Part shown: in pieces, positions 13,294 through 25,158 of the stretch
Numbering within the stretch: the first letter of the stretch is position 1
Layout: each line of letters begins with the position of its first letter
From: Sthenelais limicola
Lineage: Eukaryota > Annelida > Polychaeta > Phyllodocida > Sigalionidae
DNA length: 64,000 nt
Assembly (NCBI GenBank): GCA_942159475.1
Contig: OW804094.1
Location: forward strand, 126,280,755 to 126,344,754
Direction of reading: 5' to 3'
Made by a program: the position numbers and the translations under genes
The notes under the pieces: generated by a model
What the model was told of the DNA's origin: nothing
Databases searched by the model: none
Seen by the model: only the letters and a program-made list of their open reading frames with translations

Positions 13294-13915
13294 TAGTTGT
13301 ATCTATAGATAGGTTTGTGTGGGAGAGGGAAGGCAGGGGAGGGAGCACATAGGCAAGACATATATATATATCTTTTGGGTTGTAGGAAATATTGGGTGTT
13401 ATGGGTGACCATTCTTTCTCTCCGCCAGTAGAAAGTGACTGACCAGTGGTGACCACAAGCATCAGCAAGCTGGGAGCCTAGGACAGCTTACATTTCCCCG
13501 GAGGTGGCACTAGCACGTATAATCCAATCAAGTTGCAGCCTACCTCGGCTAGCCTCTAAACCCAATCCTGTAATGCAATGGTAGAGAACGGAGACGGCTA
13601 CCATGTCACGCCTAGGTCCTGGCATGGGTGATACTTACAACACCTATCCAACATGAGCATCCTCCAGGGTAAAAACACCTCCTCTTCCCTCCCCTTCCCT
13701 CCTGTGTCCTTGCACCAGCCACTAGTAATCCCTTCCACCTCCAGTTTACCTCCAATATCGTCACCTCTTCAGTCTCATTGTCCATGTATACTCCCCCAAC
13801 AACAACTCCCCCTCCCACTCCTCCTCCCATCCCCTTTCTGCCACTCTCTCCAGGGCTCTGTCCAAGAGATGTTCTAATAGCAGCCGGGAAACAAGCTCAC
13901 ACCTGGGTCCTTGCC
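13294..13915. other. Non-coding stretch
   Basis: C-rich and T-rich sequence (13680-13850) opens frames on both strands with Pro/Ser or Gly/Val bias. No domain and no splice-consistent exon were found. Confidence 0.4.
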
Positions 13916-13939
13916 TGACCTCTGACCTCTAGGTGACCT
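13916..13939 (-). promoter_or_regulatory. Composite nuclear-receptor element, DR5 + DR1
   Basis: Read on the minus strand, this is three perfect AGGTCA half-sites: AGGTCA, 5-base spacer CCTAG, AGGTCA, 1-base spacer G, AGGTCA. On the plus strand they are TGACCT at 13916-13921, 13923-13928 and 13934-13939. DR5 is the classical retinoic-acid response element bound by RAR/RXR. DR1 is bound by RXR homodimers, HNF4, COUP-TF or PPAR/RXR. AGGTCA occurs about as often in the rest of the window as chance predicts, so this array is not explained by general enrichment. Nineteen bases downstream, CAAAGTG is repeated head to tail (13958-13971), resembling the CAAAG part of HNF4 sites. Which receptor binds it, and for which gene, is unknown. 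Confidence 0.7.
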
Positions 13940-13957
13940 TCATGTGGTGCATATGTA

Positions 13958-13971
13958 CAAAGTGCAAAGTG
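13958..13971 (+). promoter_or_regulatory. Tandem CAAAGTG heptamer
   Basis: Two abutting CAAAGTG copies. The CAAAG core is shared with HNF4 and TCF/LEF sites. It belongs to the same 60-base module as the DR5+DR1 array just upstream. Confidence 0.3.
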
Positions 13972-14422
13972 TAAGCCCCCAGGTGCATGTTGTGGGAGGG
14001 CAAGGACATGTCAGTTGGCATTTGCCTCCAGTACAATGAAAAAGTATAGGCTCCTTCGGAGTGGACACAGCATTCCCCTGTCCTGACCTTAGGCTGAGCT
14101 CGCCCCTACAAGATCTGCAAAGACAGGACATGGGGGAAAAGCCTAGGCAAGATCGAATCGCTCGCCAAATGCCCAAGATAATCAATCGCTTTATATCCTT
14201 CAGTAAGTGGAAATCAACAATGACCCTACAAACAAATCAGATGTGTTAGGTTTTACCTTCACAATGGCTTAGTAAATATTTGCCGAGCAGGAGCGAGATC
14301 ATAACAGCGAGATTGGAATGCAAATATTGTTATTATCGCGTTTAAACAGTGTAATACTCGAGCACGAAAAGAAATATTATTGTAGTGGTGAGGGTTTTCA
14401 CCGCCACAACCAAACTCCCTTA
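13972..14422. other. Non-coding flank of the receptor module
   Basis: Unique sequence. It contains an ATGCAAAT octamer near 14322 followed at once by ATTGTTAT, that is, a POU-like then a SOX-like word, in the reverse of the usual SOX-OCT order. No gene is visible. Confidence 0.35.
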
Positions 14423-14504
14423 AGAGAGAGGGGGGGATTGGGAGAGAGAGTGGGAGAGAGGGGGAAAGAGAGAGGGAGGGAGAGAGAGAGGGAGAGAGAG
14501 AGCA
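14423..14504. repeat. (GA)n purine tract
   Basis: GAGAGA and GGGAGA words over about 80 bases. It creates the Arg/Glu frame on plus and the Ser/Leu/Pro frame on minus. Confidence 0.9.
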
Positions 14505-16714
14505 AGTAAAGGAACAGAGTGGGAGTGAGATGGGAGGAGAAAGGCGATAGATATGCGATGGAAAGCCATGTAACCACTCATCCAATGCAGTCTTCGGTTA
14601 ATTCTCCCACCCTACTAGTTTCATATTCACATCGTATTACATGGGCGTCAATGCGACTTCTTGTCGTCGCGGACAGAAAACCTTTTTCTTGTCAATTCGA
14701 GGAGACACGAACTGGGAAGGTAATCACACTAACAATCGTGGTCGTCTGAGACGGGTGTCAGCTGGTGTGGAAGGCGCCCCAGCTCGTCCGGACCCTGCCT
14801 ACAAAAGGCCGCAAGACAAGAACTGAGGTCTGCCCACAAAAGGGAACCAGGATTTCGCCCGTCATCGACACAATAACATCACTATCACAATACATCATTG
14901 CTGGAGAGATTGAAAACAGAAAATCAATGGTTCTATTTACAGTACATGAACCACTGCCAAGGGTTTGGGGAGATCCGAGAGAGAGGGAGAGAGAGAGGGG
15001 GGAGAGAACTTTCCCTGTTGCCCCCAGTTTCATTGAGGACAATTTTTGGGAGGTGCTCCGAGCAAATGCAAAGCATGAAGTTGCTCGCGCCAGGTTGTTG
15101 ATCACTGAACTGACATTAGCTTTCCTCAGCATAACTTGGATTCAGGAATAAAGCAATTGAAGAGTGGAGAAAGAAGTAGAAGAAAGAAGGGATGAAATTT
15201 GGGGAAAGAGCGAACGTTATTCATAATGAAGGAACGTAACGAACAGGATGTAAGGACAGGGGAGTGGAAAAGAATGGGAATTTGCGAATTACAAAAGAGA
15301 AGAAAGGAGAGGAAAGGAAAGGAAGGGAGGAGGGTGTGGGAGGAAGGGGAGGCACCAGTAGTTGTTTGCAAACCAAAACCTCCCTGCTTGTCTCTCTGTA
15401 AGTATCCGCTAAAAGCGGCCCCCAGTCCGCATCCCTCTTTCCTAATGACTCTACCAGGAAGATCTTGACAACTTCATTGCCGCCATTTCCTAATTGTCCA
15501 ACATTAAAACATGATCGAGCGAGAGGCCCTAAATACAATTCGCCTGCAAATTGATTTCAGGAATTGTCTATGGGAGACGATTTATGGCCGTTCGAAGCCT
15601 ATGGAATGTGCCGCGATGTTATTCTGAGGGTGAAGATTACAGGCATGTTGATGTTGTGCAAACTTTAAACAGTCAACTCTATCTGACCTTGGCACTTCAG
15701 CAGTCATCATACGAATCTCAGACACGCAATTAACAGTTGTCTCCGGGGTCGGTCTCGACAGGTTCTTTCACCGGCCATCAATCGGTCCTGAAGAGCCAGC
15801 AGTTTAACAGCTTCTTACTCTGGAATTGTCCCCCTAATACCAGGGGCCAGAAGGGTAATGTTGATTTGTCTCCCAAGTACCCACTGTTCCAATGCCTCTC
15901 AACGCACTGTTTGCATGATCAGGCTGATTAACCACTTAGACCCCGCAGTCCGTTCATCATTAACCCCTTGGTCGCCAGTATTGATTTACTCATTTAACCA
16001 CATTGGGGGTCATAGGGAGAGAGGGCCATGCTCTTTCATATAATCTCCTGTCAGAATTATTCATCGGAGACCTGCAGTGGTACACTTGTGATGGCTCCTC
16101 TCACAAGCATACGTTATACCACAAAGTGGCCATCATATTTTAAAGCAGGTTTTCCCTGAAGAAACATTAACGCAGCACTGTCAAAACTAGAAAAGCGTCT
16201 TCTACAATTCCAATCGAAGCCACATTCCCAGATGGGTCGTTGCAGCTATTAATTATGCATCTTAATAATCACAAATACATTCTTCGCAGGGGCAATCTAA
16301 GCTCGTTACCCAGCTGCTTTATTGTCATAAACCTCATTGGTTGGGGAGAGGACTTGATCATGGCACCCTGGCGACCCAACAAGTACTACTGGCACATGAG
16401 GACTTTTAAAACTAACAACCTCTCGTACCTTTTCTATGCTAGTACTCCAGCCTTGGATTCGGCCATACATGCAGTCTATGTATGCTAGCATAAACAGGGA
16501 GTCACGCGAGGCAATTGTGTATGCACCATAAATCTGCTGTTCCTTCAATATTCAAAAATCCACTGGGATAAAATGCGTGTCTGACACCGATCAAATTTTA
16601 ACAATGCAACAAGGTTTTATCAAGGGATATTAAACTCCATGGCGGCAGTTGTTATTGCCCTTGTTCCATTGGGCCATCAAAGCAAAACCTCCCCCCATCC
16701 CCAACTTGCTAATG
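14505..16714. other. Non-coding stretch with purine tracts
   Basis: A short GA tract lies at 14971-15007, and a longer purine-rich segment covers about 15160-15356. Between them, 14765-15148 is open on both strands (about 124-128 codons) without recognisable domain. A small repeat (CTGCC-TACAAAAGG, then CTGCCC-ACAAAAGG) occurs near 14796-14846. No gene is supported. Confidence 0.4.
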
Positions 16715-16760
16715 GAGGGAGGGAGGGAAGGGGAGGGGAGGGAGGTGTGTAGGGGGGAAG
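16715..16760 (+). repeat. G-rich tract, quadruplex-prone
   Basis: GGAGGGAGGGAGGGAAGGGG-type sequence, with more than four runs of three or more G and loops of one or two bases. No adjacent exon. Confidence 0.7.
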
Positions 16761-19700
16761 GCATATTGTGTGTCCGAGTGGTCAGTATACTTGCCCGTTC
16801 GTGCTGCACTGACCTCGGGCACACCCACTTTGACCACTAAATGCCCGCGCACAGGTCAGCCATGGTGTCATGGGTACATGTCTTTGACAACCGCCTATAG
16901 GGGGCTCTCATTCCAGCGATGGCACAACAATAGCCGTGTCACGTGACCCCGGAGCGGAGCCTGAAAACAGGTGGGCGCCAGAGCGTTGGCTCTATCAAAT
17001 ATTCATCACACGGCGCGAGTCACAATGCTCTCCAGCCCCGTCCGCTCGACCTGTTACCAATGCAAGAATACAGGGAGGTGTAGGAGCCACTATTCTATTG
17101 ATACTTGTCGTTAGTTGACTATTAATGGCCGGTGCTCGTCCCCAGAATCAGGTGCTATTATTCTAAGCTCTCGGTTACAAAGCTTTTCGCAATCGGTGGA
17201 AAAAAACACAAGTTCTTCTTGTCAGGCAATAACAGGAGCGCCGCTTATCCAAACTTTTTTTTTGATAGTTGCTCTTGTTTTCCCTTTCGAGAACAGGGTG
17301 TTCAATTTATAAATGGACAATTGTTTGGTAAATTATAGATTGCAAAATTTGCATACTATTGTTGGCATAACGGTAGAAGAGGTGTTTTGAAATGCAAGAC
17401 CAGTACAATGAGGTTATCCACATATGGTTGCAGTAAGTATTCTAATGTAAGGTGTAAGAACCATTTTTAAAAGGGTCGATTATTAAAGAATTATGTGCAC
17501 CATTTTGACTTACATAAGTCCTCCATTAATATTTCTGCGAGGAAAGGATAAATGTGAAAGCGCACAACTCGATTCAAATCACGCGCGTCTCTGTAAGTAG
17601 TATATGAAAATAAACATTTGAGATCGCACGCAAACAGACCATTAGTCGTATCATGTGTCCTATTTTGAATTTCAATGAAACGGTGCCACTGTGCAGCATT
17701 TAATAGTACCAACTTTAAGGTTCAATTTTATGTTAAGACCTATATGACCAAAACAACTGCCCCAATCATCTATATAAAACAGTGGGGTGTGGGGAGCTAT
17801 AATATTAAAGAGAGATTAGTTGTGCTGGCTTAGTACATACAGACGTTCATGTCGTGCAGCGCATATAGGACTTAATGTATTTGATGTTTTAGCATACAGG
17901 TAGTAGTATACATGTTGAAAACATAGCCTGTCGGACATGTCAACCAAGAGTCTTGCTTCAAACCACATAAAAACCAGACGTGATGTTTTATTGACTCCCT
18001 GAAAAAAATCTGGTCCAAGAACGATCACAGTAGCTGCTGTTTTAAAGGGGGGAGGGTTTACTTCATCTCTGATAAATGAGTTCTAGTGTCAATAGGCTTC
18101 AGTTTTCTTGTGTATGATGAATATAATTTTTTGACTCTATATTTCTTTTTGCTCTCTTGCGTAGGTGTATGGATGAATGAGTAGCAGCGAAATTCCGCAG
18201 TCGGGGGTAAGAAAAATGGATGGTCTCCAGATGATTAAAAATCGCTGCGATTAAAAAACAAACCTACGTTGTTATCGCGGCTATAATGGCGATATGAGAA
18301 AACATCATCTTGTCCCATCAAAAACCCATCGCTGTCCCCAAGCCTCGATGGTAGCTGTCAACGCTGCATGATTTGGTGGTGTTCTACAGGGATTAAATAT
18401 GCCATTACGATAGCTCTTTAATATCGCAGCGCTTCGCAATGGAATTCGTAAGCATGTTGTCATTAATGTGAATCTTCTCCGCCTCATTTTGCGGCACGCC
18501 CTCTCAGGTTTACAGAATGGATCCGATATCTAGTCGCCCGTTTTAATGCCATGTTTATGTTGTAACTTGATGGTAGGGAGTTGATAAAGAGGTGGAATGG
18601 CCCGTAGATAGTTATAAACGTAGGCCAGGTCCCAACTTGGAGCACCTGAGACGTTCATGCCAACTCAATACAGGCAAAACCCGACTCAATATCGCTTCTA
18701 AAACTCACCAACTGCGTGCCTCTATTTATTCATGTTTTCATTTCCCATCTATATGCCTACCCAGCAACCTCCCCATCCAGCTCCCAACTTCCCTCCTACT
18801 GTCAAACTATTGTTTTCATGGCCACTTTTTGTGTAACTAAACACTCAACATCCATCTAGACTTCTCTCTCTCTCTGTATCTGTATCTCCTCTCTCTCTCT
18901 CTTATCTCGATCTCCATCTCCATCTTTCTATCTATCCATACATTCGCAAGGCAAGACTCTAGCTTAGTCGCAACAATCATTTTAACTGCAATTTCCACCC
19001 AAATGCTTCCAGATGACCGGATAAATGTTAACGTTAGCTAGACCCTCAATATTGCCCTGGAAACAAAGCTATCATTAAATACTTGCGATTGTCTCTGACC
19101 AACCTACCATGCAGGCTTGGCGGCGATGGGGACATGCACAGGCGGGCCTGCTTAATGCACTTAAAATAATTCCTGGCCGTATTGGCAGGCAGAGAGTACA
19201 CCTGGGGAGGGTACACGACCCATTGCCTGAGATAAACATGTTTTTATCAGCCATCTATTGATATCATGTTTGCTAGCATAAAACAGACTTTAAACGATAC
19301 AGATACATGTAACCGATGTAACGTTGCTGGGTTATTCGCTACTTTTCTCTATTCACTCTCAGATATATATGTGCATGAGAATCGTTATGTTATAAAATGA
19401 AGAGTAATTCATGACTCGATCCCTATCAATTCTGGTGCACAAACTTTCCCCGATGCCTCTTTTCTTGTGTCTCACAACCAAGGGTCAAACGTTGAAAAAT
19501 TGCTTGCGAGTAGGGGGCCCATGCCCTGTCCTTTCTCGGTAACCCTTGGCTCCTGTAACTAGATTTTGGAATCGCCAATGAGTTATTAACCCATGTCCTT
19601 GTGTTAAATCGCGCTGTCCTTATTGGGCAAGGTCGGACCTAATCAGCATTAGACCGGCTCTATGATCCAATCATGGGTTCCTTGTGATATGAACAGCCGG

Positions 19701-20533
19701 GACACTCATTATATACGCAGTCTGTTCTCGCCGGAAAGTGTCCTTTTATTAGTCAAATTAGGGGGACCTTATTAATTCGTAATGTCCTGGAGGTGTGAGG
19801 TAATATAGACAGGTTGATGGCAATGGCCGGGGGCTTGCTATCGCACCAGGCGAGGTGCAAACCCCAAGAGGCATTCCTCCATATCATCATGCACTATCGT
19901 CGGCCATTTCTGTATCGTGTGCAGACGCTGGGAATATAATGCATGGTAGGCCTACACTGCATTCCATAACACTAATGAACTAACCCTCATCTAAGCGCAT
20001 GACGATGAAGACGACGAGGGAGAAGCAGCCAATGCCAGTGTAAAAATAAAAAAACAGGGGGAAGCAAGGAACAAGCCTTCTTCTATATATTATTAACGAT
20101 TGAACTCAAAAGGGCTGGACCCAGCGTTTAATTACCGACAAATTATCCCCGGTCTAATCAGGTTAGTTACATGAAGAACGATCGTGCAAGGAAGGAAGGA
20201 ATCACACATGAAGTAATCCGATGCCTTCAGCAGGACCATGTTTAAACTCATTAGAATGATTACCATACATACACATAGATACGTAGAGAACGACGGGATG
20301 AAGACGCTTCAGGAAAACCTCGGGGTATACCTATAGATTTTAAATACACTCATTCATCCTCCAGTCGTAGCTCAAGTGAAGCAGATCTATACAAAGATGC
20401 CACTTCGTTCTACTTCTTGGAATGAGTGCGAGTTGCATTTACACCAGTGGGGTACCGTTTCAGCGTAAGAGTGGCTCACGAGCATCTCTGATGGAATCTA
20501 AGACAATGTGAATTCCAATATGGTCCATGAGAC
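16761..20533. other. Non-coding stretch
   Basis: Mostly A+T-leaning unique sequence. GTCACGTGAC, a 10-base palindromic E-box, sits near 16937-16946. An ATTTGCAT octamer is near 17349 and a 9-base T run near 17257-17265. A CT-rich microsatellite with CTGTAT and CCATCT interruptions spans about 18860-18930. Frames are short and unconvincing. Confidence 0.4.
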
Positions 20534-20566
20534 AGCAGGAGGAGGAGAGAGAGAGAGAAGAGGAGG
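20534..20566. repeat. GA/GGA microsatellite
   Basis: AGGAGGAGGAGA followed by (GA)n and AAGAGGAGG, a short purine tract. Confidence 0.8.
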
Positions 20567-20664
20567 ATCGCGATGGTGTATAATTGTATAGAGAGCATCA
20601 GACCTTAAATCAAGTTGGTAGACCATTGTTCTTTTCCATACTAGACCATTAGTACGAGGCTGTA

Positions 20665-20986
20665 GGGGGTGGGAGGGAGAGGGACAGAGAAATGTATTGA
20701 ATGGACAGACTGCTTCACATGTGCTGTGATGAATAGCCACACGGACGGGGCTTTAATCTTTTCTTTCTGGTTTTGTTTCCATTCCATTTGTCCCGACCCT
20801 CGGGGCGACCCTTCCCTCCAGTGGAGGGGGGTGGGGGACTCGGACGCTGCGCGGTATTGACGGATCTATTTCATACCGGTGCCACTACATACATTGTTTT
20901 CATGTTGATGCCAGCTTCTGTTGTTAGACATGCAAAGTCCGCCGGATCTAGAAGAGCGGTAGTTGGGGCTGGGGGTGGGGAGGTGG
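20665..20986 (+). repeat. Two G-rich blocks
   Basis: The first block (20665-20683) has G runs of 5, 3, 3 and 3 and fits the quadruplex pattern. Further G runs lie at about 20821-20838. A third cluster at 20965-20986 has runs of 4, 5 and 4 followed by GG pairs. The intervening sequence is unique. Confidence 0.6.
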
Positions 20987-21733
20987 TCCCTCGCCGTTAG
21001 TAGTATAAGTAAGGAGGAAAAACAGTCAGGCAGCAGTCGACTACGCTTTCCCCCTTTCCTCCAATCTCCTTTATCCCCCTTCCTCCATCCTCCCTCCCCC
21101 CATCCTTCACGTCTATCTTTCCTCGTAACCCCCTTGTTTACATCCATCCATCCACCACCTCACTCTTCCTTTCTCTTTACCATAGTTACAAGCGCATTAT
21201 TCTGAATTTCTTTATCTTCCAGCTCTACTACCTTTGCCCTAGCGTGATCAGCAGGAGAGACACGCCCAATGCAGTCTTTGTCTGCAACCAAACACTGTAG
21301 CATTGGGAGGATGAAACTAAACGCAGACCACTACTGATGAGAAGTTTTACCTGTCTCTCTCGTCTTTAGTCACCTCATTTCTAAGCGATTTCTACTGGCA
21401 GAATGCCATCTTTATGAGTCGGATACACAACTTAGCAGGTCTCGCTTATGTATACGTACTGGCGATGAAGCGTTCATGTGCTCTGTTCACTATGAAAGGG
21501 GACTTGAGCAAAGCTAGAGCGTAACAACTCGCCATCTTTGCTAATCAATGTGGGATATCAAGGAACAATTGGCCCCAGGGAAACTGGAGGGGAAATTTTC
21601 CACATAGACTGCCTGTGTGGTAGGTGGGTAGATAGGCAGTAGGGGGAAGTGCTCTGTAGCTATAGTGAAGGGCCCCATTTCTCCTACCTTCTTCTACTCA
21701 CTAATAAATCTAAAACCGATAAGATTTGAAGGG
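20987..21733. other. Non-coding stretch
   Basis: Pyrimidine-rich at 21040-21180, giving frames with Pro/Ser bias. Nothing else is recognisable. Confidence 0.35.
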
Positions 21734-21776
21734 GAAGAAGAAGAAGAAGAAGAAGAAGAAGAAGAAGAAGAAGAAG
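21734..21776. repeat. (GAA)n triplet repeat, about 14 units
   Basis: Uninterrupted GAA/AAG trinucleotide array. It accounts for the poly-Ser run in the minus-strand frame there. Long GAA·TTC repeats are known to form triplex DNA. At this length the repeat is ordinary. Confidence 0.95.
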
Positions 21777-21980
21777 GGCTTGCTTGCTTACTACACAAGT
21801 CTTCGCGGGAGCTGCAGGGGATGAAAAGGGGGTAAGGGAGGGCACGGTCTATTGTTCCCAGCATGTTGGTCACGGTGCAAAGCAATGGTTATACATGTAA
21901 TGAATAGTTGCGTTAATAGGCGCAATTTAACAAACAACAAAAGCCTTCGCTTGCATTTCAAATAACCTGCTTCGAGGGGT

Positions 21981-22006
21981 GCCCTAGATTGGCGCCAATC
22001 TCAAGG
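21981..22006. promoter_or_regulatory. 16-base palindrome with outer inverted arms
   Basis: AGATTGGCGCCAATCT (21986-22001) is a perfect palindrome. It is flanked by GCCCT on the left and, after a CA spacer, AGGGC on the right. The centre TTGGCGCCAA fits an E2F-type site and presents two outward ATTGG/CCAAT boxes. About one 16-base palindrome is expected by chance per window, so only the extra flanking symmetry makes this notable. Confidence 0.35.
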
Positions 22007-25000
22007 GCCATTCAAGTTTTGGTGGGTATTAGGAACCGATAGAGAAAGAGGGCGGCCAGAAGCAGTGACCATTCTCCTAAATGATAAGTACATGAGGTGG
22101 CCGACCTTTGTCTGTAATAGCATTGGTAGTTGCGATATCATTAGATACGTCCAGATGGTATAGCATAATATAGTATATTTATAATGTATGGCATGGACTC
22201 ACAGGCAGCATCTGCAGAGTGTGATGAATGATTTAACACACGCCATGCTTCAGAAGAGAGGATCAATGTACGCCACAGCCCCGGGGCCTTTTGCAAGCGG
22301 TCTGCTATAACCCACTGCTGGCTACACACCCAGCAAGGCCTCAGATTTGTCATGCAGAAAGGCTCATTATCACCGCTGAAAAATACACCACTTAGCACCT
22401 TATCACGAGAATTAGTTCCACAGCTCCTAGCCTCCCTACCTACAACAACAGCAACTCGCATGTTCAAATGAATGATAGGGTATTAAATTAAACCTGTTTC
22501 TAGGAGTGGACCCCCTCTATATGTATACCGACCCACCCTTTCCGTAAGTCTTTCCAACAGAGAAAAAAATATTTCCAACAGCCCCCAATCTCCTCTTTTC
22601 TCCCAATCCTCCTCTGAACTATGTTCCAACTTGTGTATAGCCCCTGGACCAATACACTACCCACAGAGCTGGTTATAAGGCTTGGTAAGATGTTAACATA
22701 CTCCACACAGTGTACTCCCCCAAGAAGTAGTAGTTCATATTTACTACAGCCAGGGAAGAAGTGGAATTGATGATGTCTCCGCCCCTAATCACCTTACGGT
22801 CCGGTACAAACATTGGTCACTATTAAGATGCCCAGGAGGACCTTCAAACGGACCAAGGCCACGTCGCATACTAAGGAGGTGTTTGCTACCGAGAGAAGGT
22901 ACTGGAGGAGGCGTTCGACATACCTACCACACCCACAAGGCCCGACAACAATGTCACATGTTTGACAGGTGTTGTAGGGGAAAAACAGGAACAGTATTAT
23001 GAGTCGAAAGTAGAAGCTTCACCTGCTGCTAATAAATACTGTTTATCATTAGTAGCCCTCATTGCCTTCTCCAGTAATAAGGCAAGTCTAAATTAATACA
23101 AAGGTCCCACCGTTAATACAGTCCGTGGCTTTATCTTTAAACGTTCATTTCTACCTCTACGTTACGTGGTTTACGAGCCCGGCATTTGCATGGGTGGATG
23201 ATGAGGGTATGTGCGAGGCTTATTGGAGAAGAGACGAGGAGTAGGAGGTAGAGGTATGGTATGGGGGGGGGGGGGGGTGACTGAGACTAAGAGCCAAGCC
23301 AGTCCCGACATGATGGCATCTGTGGTGTACTAAAACATGTCAAAAATACTTGTAACGTACAAAGGCTGGAATATATGTATGATAAATTACTGCCGTCAAA
23401 CACGAGCCACTCGGCTAGCTTCTGACAATAATAACTATATGGCAAAGAATAATCGCGTGATACATCTCAAGTAACCATAGCATGTCGAAGAGACATGAAC
23501 TCACATGAGTTTGGATCCCATACAGCAAGTATTAATGTAGGTCGTCATGTGCAGTATACATAAATACTACACTTTCCAAGTTTTCTTGCACAATGTATAT
23601 TTTTCATAAGGGCGAGTGTAATATCAATACCTTTCGAGAGATGGGAGCAAATAGTTACAGAAAATACAGACAAAAGCTGCATGCAGACAATGAAACTTTT
23701 GACTTATCTTTCGTGATCACCAAGAACAAAGAGCTACATATTCAGAAAGGGGGAGAAAGAATGGGGGGGGGGGGGAGCAAATGATCACTCTAGGGTTTAT
23801 TGGGGGTTGCGTGAGTCGTTATAAAGTAAACTACGCCCAACCGGTTGCAAACCAATGTTTAAGCCAGGTGGTTGTCGGACCCATCCAACCAACAGGCTAC
23901 AGACAGTGTTGCTGCAAAGGCTACAGTATACATGGCAAAGAATAACTGTCTTGCCTCCCTCTCCTCCACTTGACACTAGGCCCTAGGGATGGGTGTCCAT
24001 ATGCCACCCCATTGTGCTTACACTTCTACGTGAACAAGGCATCCCTAGGAGCTTTCCCCACCACTTGTTCGGCCACACTGCTATTATAAAGGCATGCTTA
24101 TTATATCGCATACATCCACAGATTTGTACTCGTACAAACACATCTGTGGGCACACGACGGCTAAAGTGGTCATAAGTCAAAACAAGGAATGCCATGACAA
24201 AAATCCCGGTATTTCACCCATAGAAGTGGCATCCCGAGAATGATATTGTATTCGTCCGCCTGTCATAGTATCCTGATACGTTATCGGGACCGCATACATC
24301 ATTACGCAATGTCCAATTGGTAGAAGCGACAGTTGGTCGTGATGGGTATATGGGCTCTCATATATCATATTAACAGGTCCTGGCCGGGTGAAGTAAAGAT
24401 TTCTGGTAATAAACCTGAAGAAAAAGTTTCATACTGACTGCATAGGTCTTTTAGCTGGCTTAGGGCCCGCTTTCCACGCGCTTCACTTGCCGAAGTGTTT
24501 TCTTACACTTGCCCTGGAAGATGTCAGCACTTGGCTGACAAAGGTTCGAGGTAAACTGACATCATTGTACAATTTGTTTCGCATCAGGAGCCCATGGGTC
24601 TCTAGCCCCCAGTGAGCCATGTGATCCGAAGACTTTCCTCAATATAGAATGTCTTACAGCAGCCAGTGGTCTCGCCAACCTCTTAGTTCCCTCGTCTGAT
24701 CGGGAACATGGATCTAATGTAAACTACTACTACCTCCGTCAATTGGAAGCGTCTGGTTCTCTCTCCCCCATCCCCCAACCATTCTAACTGACTGCAGAAA
24801 GCAAGTACACGATCTCTAGCTCCTATATATATGCCATAGCCTTTACATCTCTCTCTGAGTCTCTCACTCTCTTCTTCTTCTTCGCCCCTCCCCAAGCCAA
24901 ACGGCCGGGTCAGTCAGCACCACCCTACTTCATATCCCACTTACACCTCACATGTGTACGTATAGCCACGAGCAACTCTTGAGTTGAATGATGTGAAAAT

Positions 25001-25136
25001 GTCAGACCCGACACGAGGGGTAAGATCATAATTAACCCCCAATAATTGCATTATGACCTCGTGCGCCTATGGCATATGCATATATACCCCTTCACCTTAA
25101 AACACGTGGCTTACTGAAACCCCTAGAACATAATAA
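22007..25136. other. Non-coding stretch with two poly-G runs
   Basis: Pure G runs of 15 (23263-23277) and 13 (23763-23775) bases. An ATTTGCAT octamer is near 23186. A CT/CTT tract occupies about 24848-24885. Frames are short and domain-free. Confidence 0.45.
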
Positions 25137-25158
25137 TAAAGTATTACATAATACTTTA
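25137..25158. repeat. 10-bp inverted repeat with 2-base spacer
   Basis: TAAAGTATTA, spacer CA, TAATACTTTA. The arms pair perfectly over 10 bp. For a given spacer length an arm this long is expected in about 6% of windows, somewhat more in A+T-rich sequence. It could be a cruciform-prone site or a dimeric homeodomain site (TATTA/TAATA), but neither is shown. Confidence 0.5.

Noticed and set aside
16771..16825. tRNA-like words near TGTCCGAGTGGTCAGTATAC
   Set aside because: Resembles a tRNA-Ser/Leu B-arm fragment only in a few bases. No cloverleaf, acceptor stem or T-loop consensus can be drawn.
16483..19283. TGCTAGCATAAA-CAG word shared at 16483 and 19268
   Set aside because: Matches of 13-16 bases with flanks that do not align are expected a few times among all pairs in 64 kb.
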